A stretch of DNA of 64,000 bases from JBFMFB01 sp040752115 (lineage in GTDB: Bacteria; Pseudomonadota; Gammaproteobacteria; Burkholderiales; Sulfuricellaceae), in contig JBFMFB010000009.1 of the NCBI GenBank assembly GCA_040752115.1, positions 1-64,000 on the forward strand. The letters are read 5' to 3'. Below, piece after piece: positions 52,550-63,002 of the stretch. Made by a program: the position numbers and the translations under genes. The first letter of the stretch is position 1. Every line of letters starts with the position of its first letter. Below the pieces are notes generated by a model, which was given only the letters and a program-made list of their open reading frames with translations, had not been told where the DNA came from and made no database searches.

Positions 52550-52577
52550 AAAAAAGGCGCCCAATGCGCCTTTTTTT
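52550..52577 (+). terminator. rho-independent terminator after fliW
   Basis: A-tract, stem GGCGC/GCGCC (52556-52560 with 52566-52570) and seven T (52571-52577), 23 bp after the stop codon. It could work on both strands. The remaining 52578-52818 shows no supported gene. Confidence 0.9.
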
Positions 52578-52818
52578 GTATCTATCTGACGCGGAGGGGC
52601 AATTCTCCGTTCCTCCTTCAGCCCGGGACTGATCTGCCGATAAGGGTTTCCGGTGTATCTGATTGTCCGGAAACGAAATATTTTTCCGCATGGAGATTGC
52701 TGTGCGTTTGGCACGAAATGTGCTGGACGGCAAGGATGGAGCCTGCCGCGGGCGACTGGGAAATCCTAGGCGCCATGACACCGCACCAAAGCGCAGGAAC
52801 GCAGCTCGAGGATGCGCC

Positions 52819-54390
52819 ATGTTTGGCTTGTTTTCTTTCTTCCGCGGAAAAGAACCCCACTATCTCGACAGCGTGAAAGCGGCGGATCTCTGGATCGGCG
52901 AGTTGGCCCAACGGGACGGGTACGAGGCGCACAAGATGCTTGTCGAGGCGCTGGCCACGTTCATCGGGAATGCGGCTCCTCTTTCCCGGCAGCGGCTGAA
53001 GGTATTGATGCGCCTGGACGAGTGCAGCCTGGAATTCCAGCGCGACATCGCCAGAAAGTATCTGGAATGCCAAGGCCGCTCGCAGCGGGGCGAATACCCC
53101 CTGTGGAAGAGCGCCGCCATACTTTTCCGTCATCTCGCCGACGGCTATCAGGCATTTTTCCGGGACATTGTCGCCAATCGCGATAACAGCGTCGGCGAAA
53201 AATACCTGCCGCTGGTCGTGGCGCGAACCCTTCACTATTGCGGGATGGCAATCAGATGGGGTTACTTCCGCCAGGAAACCGTGCAGCCGGTCATGTGGAG
53301 GCGCCTACACAAGTCTTACCTGCTGAGCGAGGCGTCGGGCTTCGCCGAGGCCGAGGTCGCGCTCAGTTCCGGGGCGCTGACCACCTGCGGCCGCGAATAT
53401 GCGCAAATCCTTCTGCTGGACGTGATCAACCCCGCCTGCTTGAGGCCGCTGCAGATCGAGCTGGCGGGCCGGTGGCTGGACGACTGGTCGGGACTCGTCA
53501 AGCTGGAGAAGCGCTGCGATCCCGCCATCCACATGCACTGTGTGGACCTTTCCGCCGGCGGCGGCGCCAGAAAGCTGGTGGATGGCGCGAATGGCGATGC
53601 ATTGCGATGCTGGGGCATGGCGGACCTGTATGGGCATCTGCGCAAAGTCAGAGCCGGGCTGAGCAAAGGCGGAGAAATCCGGGATCTGGTGCCGGAGGGG
53701 ATGGATTGCTCTTTGCCGGAATGCCTGGCGCTTCTTGACGATATTTCCAGGCACTGGGTACGGCCCGCGCCGGCCCGCAAGCAGGAGCGCATGGCGAGCG
53801 ACAAGGCAGTTGAGATGGCCTGCGGGGTGGGGGCGATCCGTCATTGCCTGCAGCCTGAGGGGGCGAAGAAAGCCGCCGGAAAAAGACCTGCGTCTTACCA
53901 ATACTGGGCCGTGGAAAACGAAAGCCAGGGCGGTTACGGCCTGGTGGAAGCCAAGCCCGCCGAGAAGGCGGAGCCGGGGAAGCTGGTCTGCGTCAAGACG
54001 ACGGGAAGCGGGGCCGCGTGGGAGATCGGGGTGGTGCGCTGGAAGAAGGGAGCGTCGGGCCAGCCCGCGCTCGGCATCGAAAAACTGAGCGACGAACCCA
54101 AGCATGTGGAGCTGAGTCCGGCCGGCGAGCCGTCGCATGACGGCGAAGCCGAGGGGGCAAGCAGCGGGAAAACGATCAGTGCCGTGTTCTTGCCGAAGTG
54201 GTATGACCGGGAAATCGACAGCAGCCTGATTTTTCATCCGCCAGATTATGCCGACGGCAGGCAGCTCGACATGCATTACCGGAACAACGTCATCCGTATC
54301 CGTCTGACCGAAGTCGTGGACAAGACCGAGGAATGGGTGCGGGTAAAGTTCGACATCCTGGGGCACCGGAGCGCCGCAACCAAGTCGTGA
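52819..54390 (+). CDS. PilZ-like protein of unknown role
   Basis: A 523-residue soluble protein. The N-terminal 330 residues are helical and unrecognised. The segment at about 365-425 (YWAVENESQGGYGLVEAK and VCVKTTGSGAAWEIGVVRWK) resembles the core of betaproteobacterial PilZ-like proteins, although the Arg-rich c-di-GMP motif RxxxR is not evident. The C-terminal part contains LPKWYDREIDSSLIFHPPDY. I start at the ATG at 52819 (MFGLFSFFRG); the open frame before it lacks coding character. It is alone on the plus strand, tail to tail with waaF. Confidence 0.65.
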   Translation: MFGLFSFFRGKEPHYLDSVKAADLWIGELAQRDGYEAHKMLVEALATFIGNAAPLSRQRLKVLMRLDECSLEFQRDIARKYLECQGRSQRGEYPLWKSAAILFRHLADGYQAFFRDIVANRDNSVGEKYLPLVVARTLHYCGMAIRWGYFRQETVQPVMWRRLHKSYLLSEASGFAEAEVALSSGALTTCGREYAQILLLDVINPACLRPLQIELAGRWLDDWSGLVKLEKRCDPAIHMHCVDLSAGGGARKLVDGANGDALRCWGMADLYGHLRKVRAGLSKGGEIRDLVPEGMDCSLPECLALLDDISRHWVRPAPARKQERMASDKAVEMACGVGAIRHCLQPEGAKKAAGKRPASYQYWAVENESQGGYGLVEAKPAEKAEPGKLVCVKTTGSGAAWEIGVVRWKKGASGQPALGIEKLSDEPKHVELSPAGEPSHDGEAEGASSGKTISAVFLPKWYDREIDSSLIFHPPDYADGRQLDMHYRNNVIRIRLTEVVDKTEEWVRVKFDILGHRSAATKS

Positions 54391-54395
54391 ACCAA

Positions 54396-55424
54396 TCAGG
54401 CCCCGGTGGCTGAAATGATCTCCGCCAGCACCCGCTCTGGCGTCAGTTTCACCATGCAGTCGAAATGTCCCCGCGGGCACTCGCGCTTAAAGCACGGGCT
54501 GCACGGCAGATCGAGGCTCACCACCCGCGCCCGCTCCGACAGAGGGGGGGTGAAGCCCGGGCTGCTCGAGCCGTACAGCGCCACCATCGGCTTGTCCAGC
54601 GCGGCGGCGACATGCATCAGCCCCGAGTCGTTGCTGACCACCAGCGCCGCAGCGGCAAGCACGTCCAGCGCCTGTTCCAGGTTCGTCCTGCCGCACAGGT
54701 TGAGGCAGGCGCCATCGGCGAGCCGTTCGATTTCCTCGCCGATGGCGGCGTCTTTCGGCGAGCCGACCAGCCACACCTCATAGCCTTCTTTCCCGAGCCT
54801 TTTCCCCAGTTCGGCGAAATGGCGCGCCGGCCAGCGCTTTGCCGGTCCGTATTCGGCGCCGACGCAGAATGCCGCGACCGGCTGGCGCGGCGCCAGTCCG
54901 AGCCTGGCGAGAGTGGAATACCGCTGCGCTTCTCCGACGGACAGGTGAGGGTTGGGGATGGGGCGGGGCAGCGGACCGTTTCGGGGCTCCGCCAGTGCGG
55001 CGAAGCGCTCCACCATCAGCGGCAGCGCCTCCTTGTCCAGCTTTCTTGCATCGGTGAGCAATCCCCAGCGCGCCTCGCCGATGTAGCCGGTACGCAGAGG
55101 AATGCCGGCAAAAAAGGGAATCAGCGCCGATTTCAGCGAATTCGGCAGGATGATGGCCTGGTCGTAACGCTCGGCCCGAAGCGCGCGCGCCATCCGCCAG
55201 CGCACCCCGAGGCGGAGCTCGCCGTGGGCGAAAGGATTGACGATGACCCGCCGGATTTCCGGCATCCGTTCCAGCACGGGCGCGACCCACGCCGGGGCGA
55301 ATGCGTCCAGCACAACGCCGGGATGCCGCTCGTGCAGCCGCTTGAATAGAGGCTGGGCCATGACGGCATCGCCGATCCAGGAGGGAGCGACGACCAGGAT
55401 TTTGTATTGACTGGATGCGGTCAA
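54396..55424 (-). CDS. waaF: ADP-heptose:LPS heptosyltransferase II
   Basis: Adds the second heptose to the LPS inner core from ADP-heptose. It is a GT9-family enzyme with two Rossmann halves, 342 residues. The N-terminal VVAPSWIGDAVMAQPLFKRL (about 11-30) holds the catalytic Asp; later GAEYGPAKRWPARHFAELG, the nucleotide-binding VSNDSGLMHVAAALDKPMVA (about 262-281) and GSSSPGFTPPL appear. The start is TTG at 55424, overlapping the upstream TGA (TTGA), so it is coupled to the hydrolase gene. Confidence 0.93.
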   Translation of the reverse strand: MTASSQYKILVVAPSWIGDAVMAQPLFKRLHERHPGVVLDAFAPAWVAPVLERMPEIRRVIVNPFAHGELRLGVRWRMARALRAERYDQAIILPNSLKSALIPFFAGIPLRTGYIGEARWGLLTDARKLDKEALPLMVERFAALAEPRNGPLPRPIPNPHLSVGEAQRYSTLARLGLAPRQPVAAFCVGAEYGPAKRWPARHFAELGKRLGKEGYEVWLVGSPKDAAIGEEIERLADGACLNLCGRTNLEQALDVLAAAALVVSNDSGLMHVAAALDKPMVALYGSSSPGFTPPLSERARVVSLDLPCSPCFKRECPRGHFDCMVKLTPERVLAEIISATGA

Positions 55425-56080
55425 ACGGTTTCGCTTTTTAGGTACCGGCTGAACCAGGCGGCCGCGCGCTCGGCTACCTGCTCCAGCGTCCCCGGTTCCT
55501 CAAACAGGTGGGTGGCGCCCGGGACGATCACCATTTCCTTGCGGCAGTTCATGAGCGCGTAGGCTTCCCGGTTGAGCTCGATCACGACGTCGTCATGGCC
55601 GCCGACAATGAGCAGGGTCGGGGATTTCACCCGGCCGAGGTCGGCTTCGCCGGCCAGATCGGGCCGTCCGCCGCGGGAAACCACGGCGGCGATATTGTCC
55701 CCCATTTTGGCGGCGGCCTGCAAGGCGGCCGCCGCGCCGGTGCTGGCGCCGAAGTAGCCGATGGGCAGCCGCCCGGTGCGCTCGTCGTTTTGCAGCCACG
55801 CGGTCGCGGCCAGGAGCCGGCGGGTCAACAGCGGGATGTCGAAGCGGGTTTCGTAGTCCTGATCCTCCTGCCGGGTGAGCAGATCGATCAGCAGGGTACC
55901 CGCGCCGGCATCGCGCAGCACCCTGGCGACATAGTTGTTGCGCGGGCTGAGCCGGCTGCTGCCGCTGCCGTGAGCGAACAGCACCACCCCATAAGCGTTC
56001 TCCGGCAATTCCAGCATGCCTTCCAGCCGGACGTGATCCGCCGGAATGTGGACCAGTTCTTCAGTTTTGGTTGTGGTCAT
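55421..56080 (-). CDS. alpha/beta hydrolase (dienelactone hydrolase-like)
   Basis: A 219-residue cytosolic hydrolase. The nucleophile elbow is GYFGASTGAAAAL (about 115-127), the acid probably Asp in VGGHDDVVIE and the base His in PGATHLFEEPG near the C-terminus. VVLFAHGSGSSRLSPRNNYV gives the oxyanion-hole region. The start is the ATG at 56080 with a strong CGAGGAGCACTACC; the frame is open to 56155 without a site. In other bacteria this domain is often fused to a phosphoribosyltransferase; here it stands alone. The substrate is unknown. Confidence 0.88.
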   Translation of the reverse strand: MTTTKTEELVHIPADHVRLEGMLELPENAYGVVLFAHGSGSSRLSPRNNYVARVLRDAGAGTLLIDLLTRQEDQDYETRFDIPLLTRRLLAATAWLQNDERTGRLPIGYFGASTGAAAALQAAAKMGDNIAAVVSRGGRPDLAGEADLGRVKSPTLLIVGGHDDVVIELNREAYALMNCRKEMVIVPGATHLFEEPGTLEQVAERAAAWFSRYLKSETV

Positions 56081-56151
56081 GGTAGTGCTCCTCGAAAAAT
56101 GGGACTTGGGCGTATAGCTTATAGCCTCCTGTTTTGCGAGAAAGTTCACTG

Positions 56152-56991
56152 TCAAATCTTGAGCCGCAGCGAGAGATCCACCGCTTTCACGTCCTTGGTG
56201 AGACTGCCGACGGAGATGCGATGCACGCCGGTTTGGGCGACGGCGCGCACGTTGTCCAGGGTAATGCCGCCGGAAGCTTCCAGCACGGCTTGCTTGCCGG
56301 CGGTGCGCACCGCTTCGGCGAGATCGGGCAAGGTGAAGTTGTCCAGAAGGATCAGACGGGCGCCGACCCGCAGCGCTTCCTTCAGCTCATCCAGCGTTTC
56401 CACTTCGATCTGGATCGGCACGCCGGACGGAGCCAGCGCAGCCGCCTGTTTCAGCGCGCTTTCGATGCCGCCCGCCGCCATGATGTGGTTTTCCTTGATC
56501 AGAATGCCGTCGAAAAGGCCGACGCGCTGGTTCTGCCCGCCGCCGCACCGGACCGCGTATTTCTGCGCCAGCCGCAGGCCCGGCAGGGTCTTGCGCGTGT
56601 CCAGGATGGCTGTGCCGGTACCTGAGATGGCATCCACATAGCGCCGCGTCAGGGTGGCGGTGGCGGAGAGGGTCTGTAGGAAATTGAGCGCCGGGCGCTC
56701 GGCGGACAGCATCGCCCGGGCATCGCCATGGATCTCGCACAGCGTCTGGTTGGCGGCGACGGGATCGCCATCGCGGGCAAACCACCGGATCTCGATCTGC
56801 GGATCGAGCGCCCGGAAGCAGCCGTCGAACCACGCAACGCCGCACAGCACGGCGGCCTCGCGGCTGATCACGGTGGCGGCGGCAGTTTTTTCAGCGGGGA
56901 TAAGCCGCGCGGTGAGGTCGCCGCTGCCGATGTCTTCGGCGAGGGCGGCGGCGATATTTTGTCGGATGGCGGAAGCGAGGTCTGTGTTCAT
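56152..56991 (-). CDS. nadC: quinolinate phosphoribosyltransferase (decarboxylating)
   Basis: Converts quinolinate and PRPP into nicotinate mononucleotide and CO2 in NAD synthesis. It has 279 residues with an N-terminal open-faced sandwich and a barrel. Visible family motifs are EDIGSGDLTARLIP (about 19-32), RPALNFLQTLSATATLTRRY (about 98-117), DTRKTLPGLRLAQKYAVRCG (about 131-150), NHIMAAGG and LEASGGITLDNVRAVAQTGV near the end. The catalytic Arg/Lys/His are in these blocks. Confidence 0.97.
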   Translation of the reverse strand: MNTDLASAIRQNIAAALAEDIGSGDLTARLIPAEKTAAATVISREAAVLCGVAWFDGCFRALDPQIEIRWFARDGDPVAANQTLCEIHGDARAMLSAERPALNFLQTLSATATLTRRYVDAISGTGTAILDTRKTLPGLRLAQKYAVRCGGGQNQRVGLFDGILIKENHIMAAGGIESALKQAAALAPSGVPIQIEVETLDELKEALRVGARLILLDNFTLPDLAEAVRTAGKQAVLEASGGITLDNVRAVAQTGVHRISVGSLTKDVKAVDLSLRLKI

Positions 56992-57056
56992 TTGGGGCTC
57001 CAGCGGCGCAGTTTAGCCCAATTCGGCTAGACATAAAACTTGGCGATGTTCTCTAC

Positions 57057-57234
57057 AACCTGAAAAAAGCAATTAACCACGAATTTGCACGAATAAAGCA
57101 CGAATGTTCACGAATAATCAGTGAATTGGTCATTGTCATTCGATTCATCAGGTTGGTGCGACGAGGTTGCGCCCTAACTATTTGTGTTCATTCGTGAAAA
57201 TTCGTGTCATTCGTGGTTGATTGCCGTTTTTAGG
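57057..57234. repeat. CACGAAT palindromic repeat, copy E
   Basis: 178 bp, inverted relative to copy D. The ends are AACCTGAAAAAAGCAATTAA and TTGATTGCCGTTTTTAGG. It begins about 65 bp upstream of the nadC start and touches the stop codon of the P-type ATPase gene, filling the gap between the two minus-strand genes. Confidence 0.85.
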
Positions 57235-57235
57235 C

Positions 57236-59563
57236 TCAGTGCAGGCCGAAATGGCTGAACAAGCGGATTTTGAAAAAATCCATCGCCGTCATGCAAACGA
57301 GCACCAGAAGCAGCAGGCCGGCCACCAGCGCCGGGGAAACAGGCGCCATCAGGACGCCCTGGGTGGCCAGAACGCTGACGACGGTGATATCCGCCAGCGA
57401 ACTCAGCATCAGCCAGCGGCTCGGCCGCGAGTGCCAGAAATGATGCCGTTCCCGCACCAGGTAGACGGTGGCCTGCCCGGTAAAAACCAGCGTGAGGAAA
57501 ATCAGCGTTTGCAGCTGTGGCAAGGGGAGGCGGAGCAGATCGCGCCCGGCGAAGAAAACCGCGAAAGACAGAGCCAGGATCAGCGCAGCCAGCGAGCCGG
57601 CGGCAGCGATCAAAAAGGGAATGCGCCAGCGGTCCGGCTTGCGGGAAAAGGAAGTATGGTCAGTGGCGATGGCCATGGTGATAAAGTCGTTGGCGATCAT
57701 CCACAACACGACGAGCAGGGGTGTGACCACGAAAGTCCCGGTCAGCATCACGCCCAGCGTGAGGAAAAACGCGACCTGGAACTTCTTGATTGCCATGTTG
57801 AGCGTATAGGTCAGCATGCGCTGGTAGATGCGCCGGCTGGTTTCCACTGCTGCCAATATACTGCCCAGCCCCGGGGCGGTAAGCACCATGCTGGCGGCGG
57901 CCTTGGCGACGTCGGTGGCGCTGGCCACGGCGATGCCGACCTCCGCCTGCCTGAGCGCGGGCGCGTCATTTACGCCGTCGCCAGTCATCCCGACCACGTG
58001 GCCGGTGCGCTGCAGGGCCTGCACCAGGCGGAATTTGTCCTCGGGAAAGACCCGTGCGAACACGTCGCAATCCGCAACATGGTCGTTGATTGCGGATTCC
58101 AGACGCTCCCGTGGACAGGCGCGATCGCCGATCCCGACCCGTGCCGCGACGTTGCGCGCGGTGGCAAGGCCGTCGCCCGTGACCATCAGCACCCGTATGC
58201 CAAGTTCGTGCAGTCTCCGCACCAGGGCTGGGGAATCGGCCTTGGGCGGGTCTTCCAGCGCCACCAGGCCGGCCAGGCGCAAGGCCGCAGTTGTCCCGGC
58301 TGCCACAGCCAATATCCGGTAGCCTTGTGCCGCCAGGCGTTCCACATCGGCAGTAACGTCGGGCGCATCTGCGGCCAGAGCGGCGATGGTGCGTGGCGCG
58401 CCCTTGACTGCGCGCAATTTCGCGCCGTTTTGCAGATAGACGGCTTCGGAGCGCTTGGTTTCTGGGTCGAACGGGACGAATTTCACGCGTTGCTGCTCCG
58501 GCAAGAGCAGCTTGCGTTCACGCGCGGCGCCGAGAATGGCAAGGTCGATCGGGTCCTGGGTGGCTTCCTCGCAGCTCATTGCCGCAAGCCGCAGCAGATC
58601 ATCATCGGAATAAGGGCCATAGGCGCGCAGCGCGGCCAACGTCAGCCGGTTCTCGGTGATGGTGCCGGTCTTGTCGCTCGCCAGCACATCCATCGCCGCA
58701 CCCTCCTCGATGGCCGACAGGCGTGTTACGAGAATGCCGTGCCGGGCGAGTTCGACGGCTCCCAAGGCGGTTGCCAGGGTGAAGGTGGCAGGCAGGGCCG
58801 CGGGCACGGAGGCCACCAGAAGAATCACGGCAAATGGAATCACCGTGGCCAGCGGCATATCGGTCGCCGCGCCGTAAATCAGCAGCGCGGCAACCAGCAG
58901 TATATCCAGCGCCACCAGGTATTTGACGACGGTGAGGATGACCGTTTCCAGATGACTGGCCGTTCTTGCCGTACGCACCAGTTCGGCGGTTTTGCCGAAG
59001 TAGGTGCGGCTGCCTGTGGCAGTGACTTCGCCGCTCGCCTCGCCGCGCTTCACCACGGCTCCGGCGTAGGCCTGCTCGCCCGGCCCGCACTCCAGCGGCA
59101 GCGATTCCCCGGTGAGCGCCGACTGGTCGAGCAGCACTTCGCCCTCATGCAGACGAACATCGGCGGAGACGAAATCGCCCATGCGCAGGTGAACGATATC
59201 CCCCGGCACCAGTTCCTGCGCGGGCAACTTCTGCCAGCGGCCATCACGCAGCACCCGCGCCTGGACCGCCAGGCGGCGCTTCAGCAGCGCCAGGGCGTCG
59301 TTGGCGCGCCTTTCCTGGACAAAACCGAGCGCGGAGTTGAAAAGCAGCAGCCCGGCGATAACCGCTGCTTCATCAAATTTGCCGAGCGTGAGCTGAAATG
59401 CGATGGCCGCTTCCAGCATCCACGGTACCGGTGCCCAGAATTTGCGCAGGAACAGGAGCCACGGGCGAGGATGCTCCTCCGCGATTGCATTGGCGCCGTA
59501 TTCACGCAAACGTTTTGCCGCTTCGGCGCTGGTGAGGCCCGGCGATGCCGTTCCCCTGTTCAT
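57236..59563 (-). CDS. P-type ATPase, plasma-membrane proton-pump type (P3A)
   Basis: A 775-residue cation pump with ten predicted helices. The actuator motif is SALTGESLPL (about 148-157), the phosphorylated Asp is in ASDKTGTITEN (about 290-300), the nucleotide region includes VKGAPRTIAAL, and the hinge is GMTGDGVNDAPALRQAEVGI. Sequence order and length match the PMA1/MJ1226-type proton ATPases rather than Ca2+ or K+ pumps. Proton export for pH control is inferred. The ATG at 59563 overlaps the dedA stop (ATGA), so the pair is co-translated. Confidence 0.9.
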   Translation of the reverse strand: MNRGTASPGLTSAEAAKRLREYGANAIAEEHPRPWLLFLRKFWAPVPWMLEAAIAFQLTLGKFDEAAVIAGLLLFNSALGFVQERRANDALALLKRRLAVQARVLRDGRWQKLPAQELVPGDIVHLRMGDFVSADVRLHEGEVLLDQSALTGESLPLECGPGEQAYAGAVVKRGEASGEVTATGSRTYFGKTAELVRTARTASHLETVILTVVKYLVALDILLVAALLIYGAATDMPLATVIPFAVILLVASVPAALPATFTLATALGAVELARHGILVTRLSAIEEGAAMDVLASDKTGTITENRLTLAALRAYGPYSDDDLLRLAAMSCEEATQDPIDLAILGAARERKLLLPEQQRVKFVPFDPETKRSEAVYLQNGAKLRAVKGAPRTIAALAADAPDVTADVERLAAQGYRILAVAAGTTAALRLAGLVALEDPPKADSPALVRRLHELGIRVLMVTGDGLATARNVAARVGIGDRACPRERLESAINDHVADCDVFARVFPEDKFRLVQALQRTGHVVGMTGDGVNDAPALRQAEVGIAVASATDVAKAAASMVLTAPGLGSILAAVETSRRIYQRMLTYTLNMAIKKFQVAFFLTLGVMLTGTFVVTPLLVVLWMIANDFITMAIATDHTSFSRKPDRWRIPFLIAAAGSLAALILALSFAVFFAGRDLLRLPLPQLQTLIFLTLVFTGQATVYLVRERHHFWHSRPSRWLMLSSLADITVVSVLATQGVLMAPVSPALVAGLLLLVLVCMTAMDFFKIRLFSHFGLH

Positions 59564-60153
59564 GGGCGATCTCGTTCCGCGTCGCGCCGCCGACGCCAGT
59601 GATGTGTGACCCAGATCGCGATTCCCGTGACGGCCATGAGCGCCAGCAGTGCTTCCTCATAGCGGCGAAGATCGGTGAGCGCCAGCGCCAGAGCCTGGCC
59701 GAACAGGAAACCTGCGCCACCGACCAGCACCGCCCATGCAAGCGCGCCGATCAGATTCAGAACAAAGAACCGGCCCCAGCGGACGGGGCTCATGCCGATG
59801 GCAAGCGGGCCGACGGTGCGCAGGCCGTACCAGAAGCGGAAGGCCAGGATCAGCGCCGACTGGTGGCGGTGGAGCAATATTCCGACATGCTCCGCTTTCG
59901 GTCTGAATCGGGGGAAGCGGCGTAGAATGCGCTTCCCGTACCGTCTGCCGAGATAAAAATAGAACTGGTCGCCCAGGAAGCTGCCGACCGCTGCGGCACC
60001 GATCACCCACTGCAGCTCCAGATAGCCGCGGTGCGCGGCAAAGCCGGCCATGACGAGGATGGTTTCCCCTTCCAGGAATGCGCCCACCAGCACGGCGAGA
60101 TAGCCGTAGCTTTGCAGCAGGGCGGCGAGCGAGATGTCATGCACTGGCCACAT
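59560..60153 (-). CDS. DedA family membrane protein
   Basis: A 197-residue inner-membrane protein (ATG at 60153; the frame is open to 60240). DedA/VTT signatures are FLEGETILVMAGFAAHRG (about 25-42), GDQFYFYLGRRYGKRILRRF (about 60-79) and the amphipathic segment with FRFWYGLRTVGPLAIGMSP, followed by three more helices. The family is now linked to lipid-carrier or phospholipid flipping and to envelope pH homeostasis. Coupling with a proton-pump-like ATPase fits such a role. Confidence 0.9.
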   Translation of the reverse strand: MWPVHDISLAALLQSYGYLAVLVGAFLEGETILVMAGFAAHRGYLELQWVIGAAAVGSFLGDQFYFYLGRRYGKRILRRFPRFRPKAEHVGILLHRHQSALILAFRFWYGLRTVGPLAIGMSPVRWGRFFVLNLIGALAWAVLVGGAGFLFGQALALALTDLRRYEEALLALMAVTGIAIWVTHHWRRRRDAERDRP

Positions 60154-60198
60154 GCGCGATCCGCTCAGGCAAAGCGAATTTGACGAGGAATCCCATGG

Positions 60199-60226
60199 CT
60201 TGAAATATTCCGCATTTCCCCCATCT
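60199..60226 (+). promoter_or_regulatory. sigma-32 heat-shock promoter of clpB
   Basis: CTTGAAA (60199-60205), a 13-bp spacer and CCCCATCT (60219-60226) match the sigma-32 consensus almost perfectly. It lies 35 bp before the clpB ATG, so the leader is short. It overlaps the region upstream of the divergent dedA gene. Confidence 0.9.
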
Positions 60227-60260
60227 ACCGGGTAACCCATTTTCGACAGAAAGGCCGACC

Positions 60261-62846
<2,586 letters not shown>

Positions 62847-62895
62847 CGCGGCCCGCGACCACCATTACTCGGCGGGCATGGCCCCTTATCGGGAT

Positions 62896-62932
62896 AATCC
62901 GGTCGTGGCAACATGACCGGATTTTCTTTTTT
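62896..62932 (+). terminator. rho-independent terminator after clpB
   Basis: AATCCGGTC (62896-62904) pairs with GACCGGATT (62915-62923) across a 10-base loop and is followed by a T-rich tail (62922-62932). It lies 49 bp after the clpB stop codon. Confidence 0.9.
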
Positions 62933-63002
62933 ATCAGGGTGGTATCGACATGCTTACATTATTTGATATCATAACTGCAAATAATGTAGATTTGCTCTCA
63001 TC

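Noticed and set aside
52528..52818. csrA next to fliW
   Set aside because: No frame here resembles CsrA. The region holds a terminator and then non-coding sequence up to the PilZ-like gene.
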